64,000 nt of DNA from the NCBI GenBank assembly GCA_902557145.1, contig CACDYZ010000001.1, forward strand, positions 116,612 through 180,611. The letters run 5' to 3'. The DNA comes from an uncultured Alphaproteobacteria bacterium. Lineage in GTDB: Bacteria; Pseudomonadota; Alphaproteobacteria; HIMB59. Positions 48,331 through 56,782 of the stretch are shown piece by piece (the first letter of the stretch is position 1; each line of letters begins with the position of its first letter). The position numbers and the translations under genes are program-made. The notes under the pieces were generated by a model that saw only the letters and a list, made by a program, of their open reading frames with translations, ran no database searches and had not been told where the DNA came from.

Positions 48331-48912
48331 TTATTTTTTAAGAACCACGGGTTCTCTTAAAATAAAATAATTATTTAATTGAAATAATATTTCAGAATTA
48401 TTGGGGAGATTTTGTGGTTTTTGCTCAAATACTTTAACTGTTACTTTTTTTTTATTTAGTTGTCGATGCTTTATTCTTGAAACTACCTCTTGCCCTACAA
48501 AGCATCCCTTTGAATAATCCACTAATTCATCATTGATTTCTGATGGGAGCAATAAGGAATGTTTTAGGAGGTTAGCATCAATATTACCAGATGATAGTTG
48601 ATTTAAGATATATTTTTCGTCGTATTCAGTAGCATCAATATTTTCAATATGAAGATTTACATCAGATAATGATGCATATTTTTTTAAATAAGTGGCTAAA
48701 TCATTTTGATCATTAGTACAAACTAAATCGTAAGATTCCTTTGAATTAGTAATTATTATTTCATATAGAATCTTTCCTTGAGGGGTAAGTATATAACTAA
48801 ACAACTCTTCCTTTAATTTATTCAAATCGTTGGTAATAATATTTTGTAAAAAATCAAATCTTTCTGATCCAGATACTTTAATTTTTATTGGATTAAGTGT
48901 TTCAATTTGCAT
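48331..48912 (-). CDS. YgfZ/GcvT-like folate-binding protein, short
   Basis: A 193-residue protein with the YgfZ signature KGCFVGQEVVSRIKH near residue 140, which includes the conserved Cys. Members assist maturation or repair of Fe-S enzymes. It is shorter than typical YgfZ (over 280 residues) and keeps a FLQNIITNDL and YDLVCTNDQN core. It starts 26 bases from the divergent glycosyltransferase gene. Its name is by family; the exact client is unknown. Confidence 0.85.
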   Translation of the reverse strand: MQIETLNPIKIKVSGSERFDFLQNIITNDLNKLKEELFSYILTPQGKILYEIIITNSKESYDLVCTNDQNDLATYLKKYASLSDVNLHIENIDATEYDEKYILNQLSSGNIDANLLKHSLLLPSEINDELVDYSKGCFVGQEVVSRIKHRQLNKKKVTVKVFEQKPQNLPNNSEILFQLNNYFILREPVVLKK

Positions 48913-48938
48913 GTAATATATTATTTATATGTATATAT

Positions 48939-49859
48939 ATGCATTTATTATTTATTTCTTCAAATAGAATAGGTGACTCACTGATAAACCTCCAAGTCCT
49001 TAATAATTATATACGAAAAAATAAGAAAAATATTGAAGTAACATTAGTTTCCGGTTCTTTGCCAATGCCAATCTATGATGATTATTCTATGATTTCTAAA
49101 AGGGTAATATTAACCAAGCAAAAATATAATCTACATTGGTTTAAACTGTATAAAGAGCTCTCTTTATTTAGATATGATGAAATAGTAGATTTTAGATCTT
49201 CTCTTATAGGTTATTTCTTAAGGGTAAAAAAAAGAAATATATTTAGGATGAAAAAATCTAAAAATATATATGAACAGATTCATCATAAATTTGATACAGA
49301 TTTAAAAAAAGACTTTAAAATATTAACTGATCGAGTACGAAATATTTTCCCAAATTCAAATTACGCATGTTTAGCCCCTTTTACAAATTGGGCTCCTAAA
49401 GAGTGGCCTACGGAACAATATGTAAACATTGCTAAATATTTAATAGATAAAGGAATAGATAAAATATTTATTTTAGGATCAGAGGAAGAGAGTTCGAAAT
49501 TTCATCATTTTGAGTCAGTACTGGGTAATAAGGTAATTAATAGATGTGGGAAGCAACATATTCTCAATGATTATGGTTTATTACAAAAATCTAGACTTTT
49601 TATTGGCAATGACTCTTCCATGATGCATATGGCCGCTTTAAGTAAAACTCCAACTTTAGGACTTTTCGGTCCAACTAATGATAATATATATTTTCCAGAA
49701 ATCTTTGATCATTGTCACTTAGTTAGGTCAACAGAGTCCTTTGAAAGTCTTGTGAGTAAAACTCAAAACTATACTTTAAATAATTGTTTAATGAATGATG
49801 TGTCTTATAATCAGGTGATTGATAAAGTAAATTATATATTAAATGCTCAAAATTTTTAG
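48939..49859 (+). CDS. Glycosyltransferase family 9 protein
   Basis: A 306-residue GT9 (heptosyltransferase-like) protein from ATG 48939 (MHLLFISSNRIGDSL); the track start adds a hydrophobic extension across the promoter gap to the divergent ygfZ-like gene. It has FISSNRIGDSLINL (GD motif), WAPKEWPTEQYVNIAKYLIDKG and the nucleotide-sugar region FIGNDSSMMHMAALSKTPTLGLFGP. These enzymes add heptose or related sugars to lipopolysaccharide core. Overlaps pyrC by 17 bases. Confidence 0.88.
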   Translation: MHLLFISSNRIGDSLINLQVLNNYIRKNKKNIEVTLVSGSLPMPIYDDYSMISKRVILTKQKYNLHWFKLYKELSLFRYDEIVDFRSSLIGYFLRVKKRNIFRMKKSKNIYEQIHHKFDTDLKKDFKILTDRVRNIFPNSNYACLAPFTNWAPKEWPTEQYVNIAKYLIDKGIDKIFILGSEEESSKFHHFESVLGNKVINRCGKQHILNDYGLLQKSRLFIGNDSSMMHMAALSKTPTLGLFGPTNDNIYFPEIFDHCHLVRSTESFESLVSKTQNYTLNNCLMNDVSYNQVIDKVNYILNAQNF

Positions 49860-50856
49860 GCCTTGTGATTTTCATGTTCACTTAAGAGAAGGACAAATTT
49901 TAAAACATGTTTTAAAAGAAAATAATAAAAATTTTCAAAAAATTTTGGTTATGCCAAATTTAACAAAACCAATAACTAATGAAAAAATTTTATCTAAATA
50001 CAGAGCATTAGTCTTAAAAAATAATCGAAACACCGAAATACTTTTTACTATCTATTTAAATCAAGATTGTAAGATTTCAGATTTAAAAAATATGATAAAA
50101 AATGATCTGTTTTTTGCAGCCAAATTATATCCCCTTCATGCAACTACTAATTCCTCTACAGGAGTAAAAGATATAAAAAAAATGTCAAAATACTTTGAGT
50201 TTCTGGAAAAAAATAAAATTCCATTATGTTTACATGGAGAACATATCCACAAAGATGACGATCCTTATGAACGTGAAAGGAAATTTCTTGAGTATGAGTT
50301 ATCTTGGCTTGTAAAAAATTTTAAAAGTCTAAAAATAACTTTAGAACATATTACTACTAAAGATTCCGTAGATTTTGTAAAATCAAATAATAACATAGCT
50401 GCTTCTATAACAACCCATCATTTACTAGAAAACACAAATACTTTTCTTGGTGACTATTTAAAACCAGAGTTATTTTGCAAACCTATTATTAAAAGTACAA
50501 AACACCAAAAATCATTACTAAGTGCTGCTCTATCTGGTAATTCGAAGTTTTTCTTTGGTTCTGACTCTGCTCCTCATCTTAGAAATTATAAATTTACTGA
50601 AAGTTGTTGTGCGGGGGTTTATTCAACTAAATATTCAGTATCCAATATATTGGAACTTTTTTATTCCTTAAAAAAAACTAATAATTTAAATAAATTTCTA
50701 ACAATCAATGGATGCAAGCACTACAATCTTAAATTCGATAACAAACTAATTTCATATGTGAGACAAAAAGATTTTAAATTTCAAAAATATTCAAAATTTA
50801 AAAATGATAGTTTAATTAATTATAACCACTTTAAAAATTACTGGATTAAAAATTAA
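49843..50856 (+). CDS. pyrC: Dihydroorotase, PyrC type
   Basis: Third step of pyrimidine synthesis, cyclising carbamoyl-aspartate with a dinuclear zinc site. 337 residues, class II. Metal ligands are visible in PCDFHVHLREG (two His), AAKLYPLHAT (carbamylated Lys), LCLHGEH, ITLEHITT, ASITTHHL and FFGSDSAPH (Asp). It overlaps the GT9 gene by 17 bases. Its stop shares TTAA with purK. Confidence 0.95.
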   Translation: MLKIFRPCDFHVHLREGQILKHVLKENNKNFQKILVMPNLTKPITNEKILSKYRALVLKNNRNTEILFTIYLNQDCKISDLKNMIKNDLFFAAKLYPLHATTNSSTGVKDIKKMSKYFEFLEKNKIPLCLHGEHIHKDDDPYERERKFLEYELSWLVKNFKSLKITLEHITTKDSVDFVKSNNNIAASITTHHLLENTNTFLGDYLKPELFCKPIIKSTKHQKSLLSAALSGNSKFFFGSDSAPHLRNYKFTESCCAGVYSTKYSVSNILELFYSLKKTNNLNKFLTINGCKHYNLKFDNKLISYVRQKDFKFQKYSKFKNDSLINYNHFKNYWIKN

Positions 50857-51884
50857 CCCAGTATTTTTGTAAAATGGCCCATTTTCCTGCCAATTTTTGA
50901 TTCCTTTTTAAAATAATCATGAAAATATTCATCTTTTTTGAATTCTTTATCACGATAATTATATATATCCTCTCCAAGAATATTTGTCATTTCAGATTTA
51001 TATCTTAGTATTGGCTTCATTTTTTTAAGATCGCATACAGATCTGAGGTGGGATTCAAACTGACTTACATTATATGACTCAATAGTTAAATGCCCTGAGT
51101 TGTGCACTCTAGGCGCTATTTCATTTAATAATAATTCATTTTTATCTGTAATAAAAAACTCTAAACAGAAAGTACCCACATAACTTATTTTTTTGGCAAA
51201 ATTAACAGCGTGGTTTTTTGCCTCCTCAATAATTGATTGATTTGAATTTGCTGGTGAATATGATTTGAAAAGAATTTGATCTTTATGAACATTTTCTATC
51301 GGTTGATAGGTAAAAATTGTTCCATCTTGATACCTTACAGCAATAATAGAAATTTCTTGTTGTAAATTTATTTTCTTTTCTAAGATATAATCATTTTTAG
51401 GTATATCAGGTATTTCCATTGCACTATTAACCACATACTGTCCTTTACCATCATATCCAAGCTTGCGAGTTTTTAATATTGCTGGAAAGAAATCTGTATT
51501 AACTGATTTTAAATCTTCTATATCTTTGATTTCAATATATGGAACTGTGGGAATATTAATTTCATTTACGTAATTTTTTTCAGTTAAACGGTCCTGAATA
51601 ATTTTATTAATTTGGGAACTAGGAGATACCGTTATTTTATTTTCTATATACGACAAAGTCTTAAATGGAATATTCTCAAACTCATAAGTAATAAAATCAC
51701 ACCCTTCAATGAAAGTGTCTATTTCATCAAAATCATCATATTGTTTGATAGCATAATTATTTGCATATTTAATTGCTGGGGAATCATTAGTGTCTGTGTA
51801 AATAAACGTTTGGATATTCAATTTTTTAGCTACTTGACATAACATCATACCAAGTTGACCTCCACCTAGTATACCAATGATCAT
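50853..51884 (-). CDS. purK: N5-carboxyaminoimidazole ribonucleotide synthase
   Basis: ATP-grasp enzyme of purine synthesis that carboxylates AIR with bicarbonate. 343 residues: N-terminal GILGGGQLGMMLCQVAKKL, ATP-grasp middle with LKTRKLGYDGKGQYVV and EFFITDKNELLLNEIAPRVHNSGH, and GEDIYNY near the C-terminus. One base of its start overlaps the purE stop, giving a purE-purK operon. Confidence 0.96.
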   Translation of the reverse strand: MIIGILGGGQLGMMLCQVAKKLNIQTFIYTDTNDSPAIKYANNYAIKQYDDFDEIDTFIEGCDFITYEFENIPFKTLSYIENKITVSPSSQINKIIQDRLTEKNYVNEINIPTVPYIEIKDIEDLKSVNTDFFPAILKTRKLGYDGKGQYVVNSAMEIPDIPKNDYILEKKINLQQEISIIAVRYQDGTIFTYQPIENVHKDQILFKSYSPANSNQSIIEEAKNHAVNFAKKISYVGTFCLEFFITDKNELLLNEIAPRVHNSGHLTIESYNVSQFESHLRSVCDLKKMKPILRYKSEMTNILGEDIYNYRDKEFKKDEYFHDYFKKESKIGRKMGHFTKILG

Positions 51885-52372
51885 TACTTAGGTGTCTTTT
51901 TGACTTTTTTTGTTTGAGCCAGTCTCCATTTAATCAATTGATTTTCAACTTTAGAGTCGAAATTACTAATAATTGAAGCTGCATATAAAGCAGCATTTTT
52001 TGCTCCATTTTCACCAATTGCAACAGTTCCTACAGGAACACCAAAAGGCATTTGTGCTATAGAAAGTAAACTATCCAATCCTTTTAATGTTTTTGACTCA
52101 ATGGGAACACCAATTACTGGGATATGAGTTATAGCTGCGATCATACCAGGTAAATGAGCCGCGCCGCCAGCACCAGCAATTATTATCTTAATACCTTTAT
52201 CGTAAGCTTGTTCTGCATATTCATATAACCTTTTTGGGGTTCGGTGTGCTGAAACTATTTTTTTTTCGTGACTAATCTTTAATTCTTTTAATACAGTGCT
52301 TGTATGTTTAAGAGTTGACCAGTCACTTTGGCTGCCCATTACAATTGAAATTTTAGGATTAGATAGTTTCAT
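51884..52372 (-). CDS. purE: N5-carboxyaminoimidazole ribonucleotide mutase
   Basis: Isomerises N5-CAIR to CAIR, directly using the product of purK. The 162-residue protein has VMGSQSDWSTLKH, KIVSAHRTPKRLYEYA and GAGGAAHLPGMIAA with the catalytic His. It overlaps the SDR gene upstream by 4 bases. The C-terminus is a Lys-rich tail. Confidence 0.96.
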   Translation of the reverse strand: MKLSNPKISIVMGSQSDWSTLKHTSTVLKELKISHEKKIVSAHRTPKRLYEYAEQAYDKGIKIIIAGAGGAAHLPGMIAAITHIPVIGVPIESKTLKGLDSLLSIAQMPFGVPVGTVAIGENGAKNAALYAASIISNFDSKVENQLIKWRLAQTKKVKKTPK

Positions 52373-53139
52373 TTTTTTGAAAATTTTTTCTCAGTAATTT
52401 TAAAATAAAATTTATATGGTAATAGTTTACCAAATTTCATTATAGAATTAAAAGGAAAAGGAAATGTAATCTCGAAGCCTTTTTTATATATTTTATTAAA
52501 AATTATCTCAGCTGCCTTATTGGGGGACATCAAATATGGCATTTTGAATGTATTTACTTTTGTGGCAGGAGTTTCTACAAATCCTGGGCATATTAATTTT
52601 ACATTTAATCCATCATAAATTTCAGATTTCATAGACTCAGCCAAATTTATTAATGCTGCCTTTGAGGGTCCATATAAAATAGACTTTGGAAGACCTTTAT
52701 ATCCTGCAGTTGATGACATTAATGCTATAGTATTTTTTGAGTCGAGTTTAAAATTCTTTCTTATCAATTCTAAAGATAAATAAATACTAAGAACATTAGT
52801 ATTAAAAGTTAGCTTAGCATTTTCAAAATTAAAATCATTAAAACTGTCAGGTATATAAATTCCTGCATTTAAGATAAATGTGTTTATGTTTTTATTTTTC
52901 TTAAATACTTCTTCTATTATTGATTTACTCGAGTCAAAATCTGCTAAATCTGTTTTTATAAACTCAAATTTAGTATTATTTAATGTTGTGGGAGGTATTT
53001 TTGTATTGTCCCTAGCTAAGCCTATAACACTCCAGCCCTGTTTAAGATATTCCTCGCAAAGCGCATAGCCAATACCACTGCTTGCGCCGGTTATAAAAAC
53101 TTTGCTATCTTGTGTATTCGCTGATGAATTTTTTTGCAT
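52369..53139 (-). CDS. Short-chain dehydrogenase/reductase
   Basis: A 256-residue SDR with GASSGIGYALCEEY, NAGIYIPD, LMSSTAGYKG (catalytic Ser), YGPSKAAL (catalytic Tyr and Lys) and CPGFVETPAT. The substrate is unknown; the C-terminal FPFPFNSIMKFGKLLPYKFYFKI is a hydrophobic basic end that could meet the membrane. It overlaps the photolyase-related gene by 35 bases on the same strand, and is followed by purE. Confidence 0.86.
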   Translation of the reverse strand: MQKNSSANTQDSKVFITGASSGIGYALCEEYLKQGWSVIGLARDNTKIPPTTLNNTKFEFIKTDLADFDSSKSIIEEVFKKNKNINTFILNAGIYIPDSFNDFNFENAKLTFNTNVLSIYLSLELIRKNFKLDSKNTIALMSSTAGYKGLPKSILYGPSKAALINLAESMKSEIYDGLNVKLICPGFVETPATKVNTFKMPYLMSPNKAAEIIFNKIYKKGFEITFPFPFNSIMKFGKLLPYKFYFKITEKKFSKK

Positions 53140-54592
53140 TAGAAATATGAGTACTAATTTTAGATTTGTTCATTTTATTTACAGTATAGTACATCATAGA
53201 GAGCCTCTGGTTAGTTTTAAAATAATTTTTATTTTTATATATAAAATTCCAGTATAAACCATCCAGTGTTTGAGTCCAATCACCTCGCCTATAATTACTC
53301 ATTTTCAATAAATAATTTGATCCACATAAATATGGTTTTGTTGCAAATATTCCTCCATCACTAAACATTCCCATGCCATAAACATTTGGTGTCATCACCC
53401 AATCTGAGGAGTCGATAAATGTCTCCATAAACCATTTATAGACCTCTGAAGGTTTAAGACCTGATAAATTCATTATATTACTAATTACCATTAGTCTTGG
53501 AATATGATGAACGTAACCACTTTTATTTAAATTAGATATCATGTCATTTAAAATTGGAATATTAGTTGTTCCTTCATACCAATGCTTTGTTAATTTTCTA
53601 GAATTTCCGAAAAAATTACCTTTATTAAAATCTTTATAATAATGGATATTTAAGTACCTCATAAATTCTCTCCACCCAAAGATTTGTCTTATAAATCCTT
53701 CATAATTGTTGATACCAACTTTACTATAGGAAATTAAATTTAATCGATCTAATACGTCTTTTGGAGTTAATAAGCCCATGTTTAATGGAGCGCTAATTAA
53801 ACTATGGTTTATATATGGATCATTAATTCTTATAAAATCTTCATAATGGCCAAAATTTTCTAGTTTCTCATTAATGAAATTATCAAGAACTTTAGATGAG
53901 TCTTTAAAATTCATAGGAAATATTATTTTTTTTTCTAAAATTCCAAAATGGTTTGCAAAAAACTTATTAATTAATTTCTTAATATCTTCGTAATGTTTCG
54001 ACTCAAACATATAAGATTGAGGACTCTCATATTCTTTTGGGACTCTTTTTCTATTATCTTCATCAAAACTCCATTTATCTCCAATAGGCTTGTTCTCTTT
54101 CACAAATATTTCAAAAGTTTTTCTAACATTACTATAAAAATTAGCTAACTGAGGTTTTTTGGTCGTAACCATGCCCTTATAGTCAGACCTACTTACAAGA
54201 AACATAGGTGACTTATGAAAGGTTAATTCAATTTTGTTATCTTTACAAAATTGTTCAAATTTTTTTCTAAATTCTAAGTCCTCTATCTCAAAAATATTAA
54301 TTTTGAAAATATTTTTAGATACCAAGAAGCTTTTTAAACCTTCAAAATAGTCCATAAAATTAGAAATATTTTTGTCAAGTGTAATATAATTTACTTTGAA
54401 ATTATTTTTTTTTAAATAGTCCCTATATTCTCTCATAGAGGCTAGAAAATAATATATTTTTTGTTTGTGATGCTTAAAATAGCTACAAAGACCAAGATCC
54501 TCTTGAATAAAAAATTCGCATGAATTTTTAAAATCTTTTAAATTCTTTTTTTCAAATAGCTGATTTCCAAGAACTACAAAGCACTCTTTCAT
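53105..54592 (-). CDS. Photolyase/cryptochrome-related protein (FeS-BCP family), ligand cysteines lost
   Basis: A 495-residue protein of the deoxyribodipyrimidine photolyase-related (COG3046) family: VVLGNQLFEKKN start, YFLASMREYRDYL, INDPYINHSLISAPLNMGLLTPKDVL, and FIRQIFGWREFMRYL with the FAD-binding segments, then FSDGGIFATKPYLCGSNYLLKMSNY. In the characterised homologue PhrB four cysteines bind a 4Fe-4S cluster. The corresponding positions here (TNIPILND and SNYRRGDWTQTLDG) have none. FAD and DNA repair functions may remain. It lies between two SDR genes. Confidence 0.9.
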   Translation of the reverse strand: MKECFVVLGNQLFEKKNLKDFKNSCEFFIQEDLGLCSYFKHHKQKIYYFLASMREYRDYLKKNNFKVNYITLDKNISNFMDYFEGLKSFLVSKNIFKINIFEIEDLEFRKKFEQFCKDNKIELTFHKSPMFLVSRSDYKGMVTTKKPQLANFYSNVRKTFEIFVKENKPIGDKWSFDEDNRKRVPKEYESPQSYMFESKHYEDIKKLINKFFANHFGILEKKIIFPMNFKDSSKVLDNFINEKLENFGHYEDFIRINDPYINHSLISAPLNMGLLTPKDVLDRLNLISYSKVGINNYEGFIRQIFGWREFMRYLNIHYYKDFNKGNFFGNSRKLTKHWYEGTTNIPILNDMISNLNKSGYVHHIPRLMVISNIMNLSGLKPSEVYKWFMETFIDSSDWVMTPNVYGMGMFSDGGIFATKPYLCGSNYLLKMSNYRRGDWTQTLDGLYWNFIYKNKNYFKTNQRLSMMYYTVNKMNKSKISTHISNAKKFISEYTR

Positions 54593-54602
54593 TAAGGTTT
54601 AA

Positions 54603-55304
54603 TTATCTTGTAATTAAGGTAGATCTACCACCATCAACTTGAAAATTTTGACCTGTTATCCATGATGATTTTTCAGATATTAGGAAAGAAGCTAAGTTTC
54701 CTATGTCATCTCCCGTACCAAGTCTTGACATTGGATGAAGTTTGCCTATTCCCTCAGCAACTTTTTCATTTGATACCATAAAATTTGACATTTTAGACAC
54801 AGATAGACTAGGAGATATTGTATTAAATCTTATCTTGGGTGCATAATCAGCAGCTAAAGAATTTGACAAACCTATCAAGGCACTTTTAGCTGAAGCTATT
54901 GCAGTATGATTTTTAAATCCCCTTACAGCAGCAATTGAAGAAAAAAACACGACAGAGGATGACTCAGACATTTTACTGATACTGTGGTTTAAAAAATGTA
55001 CGATATTATAAAAGTTTTCATCCATAATTTTTTTAAAATCATCTAAACTTGTACTAGAAAAGGGTTTAAGATTTATAGAGCCAATTGCAAAAACAATGCC
55101 AGAGATTTGGTAATCAATATTTTTAATAAAGTTTTCTGTCTCAGAAAAATCGTTTATATCCAATACATTTTTTTCAAAACTACCTTCAACGTCACCATCA
55201 AAAGCACTTCTTGAAAGAAGGACTAATTCATTATCATCTTTTAGATTTGCAACACATGATTTACCCACAGAACCGTTAGCTCCTATTATTAGAATTTTAC
55301 TCAT
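54603..55304 (-). CDS. SDR-family protein lacking the catalytic Tyr
   Basis: A 233-residue SDR with GANGSVGKSCVANL at the N-terminus and FFSSIAAVRG (Ser), but the YxxxK motif reads IASAK: the Tyr is Ile. The C-terminus is normal (WITGQNFQVDGG). Loss of the proton-donating Tyr suggests a different chemistry or a non-catalytic role. It starts 33 bases downstream of the ctaA stop and is 10 bases from the photolyase-related gene on the same strand, a pairing I associate with this family but cannot verify here. Confidence 0.82.
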   Translation of the reverse strand: MSKILIIGANGSVGKSCVANLKDDNELVLLSRSAFDGDVEGSFEKNVLDINDFSETENFIKNIDYQISGIVFAIGSINLKPFSSTSLDDFKKIMDENFYNIVHFLNHSISKMSESSSVVFFSSIAAVRGFKNHTAIASAKSALIGLSNSLAADYAPKIRFNTISPSLSVSKMSNFMVSNEKVAEGIGKLHPMSRLGTGDDIGNLASFLISEKSSWITGQNFQVDGGRSTLITR

Positions 55305-55337
55305 AGCTTTTTATACCAAATCAGGCTCTAATTAGAT

Positions 55338-56357
55338 TTAATTCTTAATTATTTTTAAACTATAACATGTCGTAAAGACAAATAGTAAAGTCCCAATTAT
55401 TTGATGAATAGAGCCTAAAGAAACTTGAACATTACTTAAAACAACAAAAACTCCTATAAATAGCTGAATGAAAACTAAAGAAATTATTAATAGAAGATGT
55501 AATTTTTGATATTTATTACTAATTCCTTTAAGGTGCCTTAAACCCAAATAAAGTATTGTAATGAACGATATGTAAGCTAAAGCTCTATGAAAAAAATGTA
55601 TAAAGACACTATTGTCAAAAAAACCAAATAATCGATCATCCAGGAAAAGCAAATTTTCAGGTATATAACTATCTCCCATTTTAGGCCAGGTGTTAAATGA
55701 CTTACCTGCATCTAGACCTGCCATAAATGCTCCATAAATTACTGTGAAAAAAACTATTAAATTAAAAAAAATAAAAATTGATTTATGGGAACTAAACTTA
55801 CTTTCGTAATTACCAATGTTAAGTCTTTTAATGAACAAAAAAGCAATAAAGGAGAGAATTATTTGGGCGATGATCAAATGAACTGCCAGTCTAATATGAC
55901 TTACATAGGGGTTAATATCTAAACCACTTTTTACCATCCACCAACCTATTAATCCTTGAGAACCTCCAAGAAAAAGAAGAAACAAATATGATAGCAACTC
56001 TTCTTTAGAAAAGTATTTCTTTAAAGCGAAGACAACAAAAGGAACTATAAAAATAATACCTATAATTCTTCCAAGAACTCTATGTCCATATTCCCACCAA
56101 AAAATATATTTAAATTCTGACAGTGTCATATTTACGTTTTTAATTTGATATTCTGGATATTGTTTGTAGTCGTCAAAAACTTTTAACCAATCTCCATCAG
56201 ACAGCGGAGGTATTGTTCCCACAAATAATTTCCAATCGACCATGGACAATCCTGATTCTGTAAGTCTTGTAAGCCCTCCCACAATAATCATTAATAAGAT
56301 TATTGTCATAAGGCTTATCAACCATATCTTGATTTGAAAACTCTCAGTTTTATACAT
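55338..56357 (-). CDS. ctaA: Heme A synthase
   Basis: Converts heme O to heme A for aa3-type cytochrome oxidase, in the inner membrane. The 339-residue protein has about eight helices, with the family hallmarks GGLTRLTESGLSMVDWKLFVGTIPP at the first extracytoplasmic loop, WWEYGHRVLGRIIG, HIRLAVHLIIA, AGKSFNTWPKMGD and FHRALAY with heme-ligand His. This is the COX15-like (alphaproteobacterial) type. It is divergent from the ferredoxin gene with a gap of about 107 bases. Confidence 0.95.
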   Translation of the reverse strand: MYKTESFQIKIWLISLMTIILLMIIVGGLTRLTESGLSMVDWKLFVGTIPPLSDGDWLKVFDDYKQYPEYQIKNVNMTLSEFKYIFWWEYGHRVLGRIIGIIFIVPFVVFALKKYFSKEELLSYLFLLFLGGSQGLIGWWMVKSGLDINPYVSHIRLAVHLIIAQIILSFIAFLFIKRLNIGNYESKFSSHKSIFIFFNLIVFFTVIYGAFMAGLDAGKSFNTWPKMGDSYIPENLLFLDDRLFGFFDNSVFIHFFHRALAYISFITILYLGLRHLKGISNKYQKLHLLLIISLVFIQLFIGVFVVLSNVQVSLGSIHQIIGTLLFVFTTCYSLKIIKN

Positions 56358-56464
56358 CTAATCTAAACTTATAATTTTTTAGAATATATTTAGTATATTA
56401 ATTTTAGTCGCATTCAGCCTATCGAACTGATAGACCTAATAGTCTAAAATACTGTAAATTTCAA

Positions 56465-56782
56465 ATGTCATACCATATCAACGTTATAGATCATGATGGT
56501 TCCCCTCATAAAATTGAGGCAACAATTGGATTTTCAATTATGGAAATTATCAGAGATGCTGGTTTAGATATCGAAGCAATATGTGGTGGTTGTTGTGCTT
56601 GTGCCACTTGTCATTGTTATGTTGAAGATAACTGGTTAGAGAAGATATCAAAGGCTGATGATGACGAAGAATCTATGCTTGACCAGGCAATGGATATTAA
56701 AAAAAATTCGAGACTTTCATGTCAAATCCCATTTACAGAAGAGCTCAATGGTATTACTTTAACTTTAGCACCTAAATTTTGA
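56465..56782 (+). CDS. 2Fe-2S ferredoxin, adrenodoxin type
   Basis: A 105-residue ferredoxin with ligand cysteines C40, C46 and C49 (CGGCCACATC region) and a fourth in SRLSCQIPF. The AICGGCCACATCHCYVEDNW motif matches FdxB-type electron carriers that serve Fe-S assembly or monooxygenases. Two extra cysteines (C43 and C44) sit within the loop. It overlaps the lysK gene by 4 bases. Confidence 0.92.
   Translation: MSYHINVIDHDGSPHKIEATIGFSIMEIIRDAGLDIEAICGGCCACATCHCYVEDNWLEKISKADDDEESMLDQAMDIKKNSRLSCQIPFTEELNGITLTLAPKF

Noticed and set aside
48897-48938. Earlier start of the GT9 gene
   Set aside because: Would overlap the divergent ygfZ-like start and adds residues not seen in GT9 proteins; MHLLFISSNRIGDSL fits the family.
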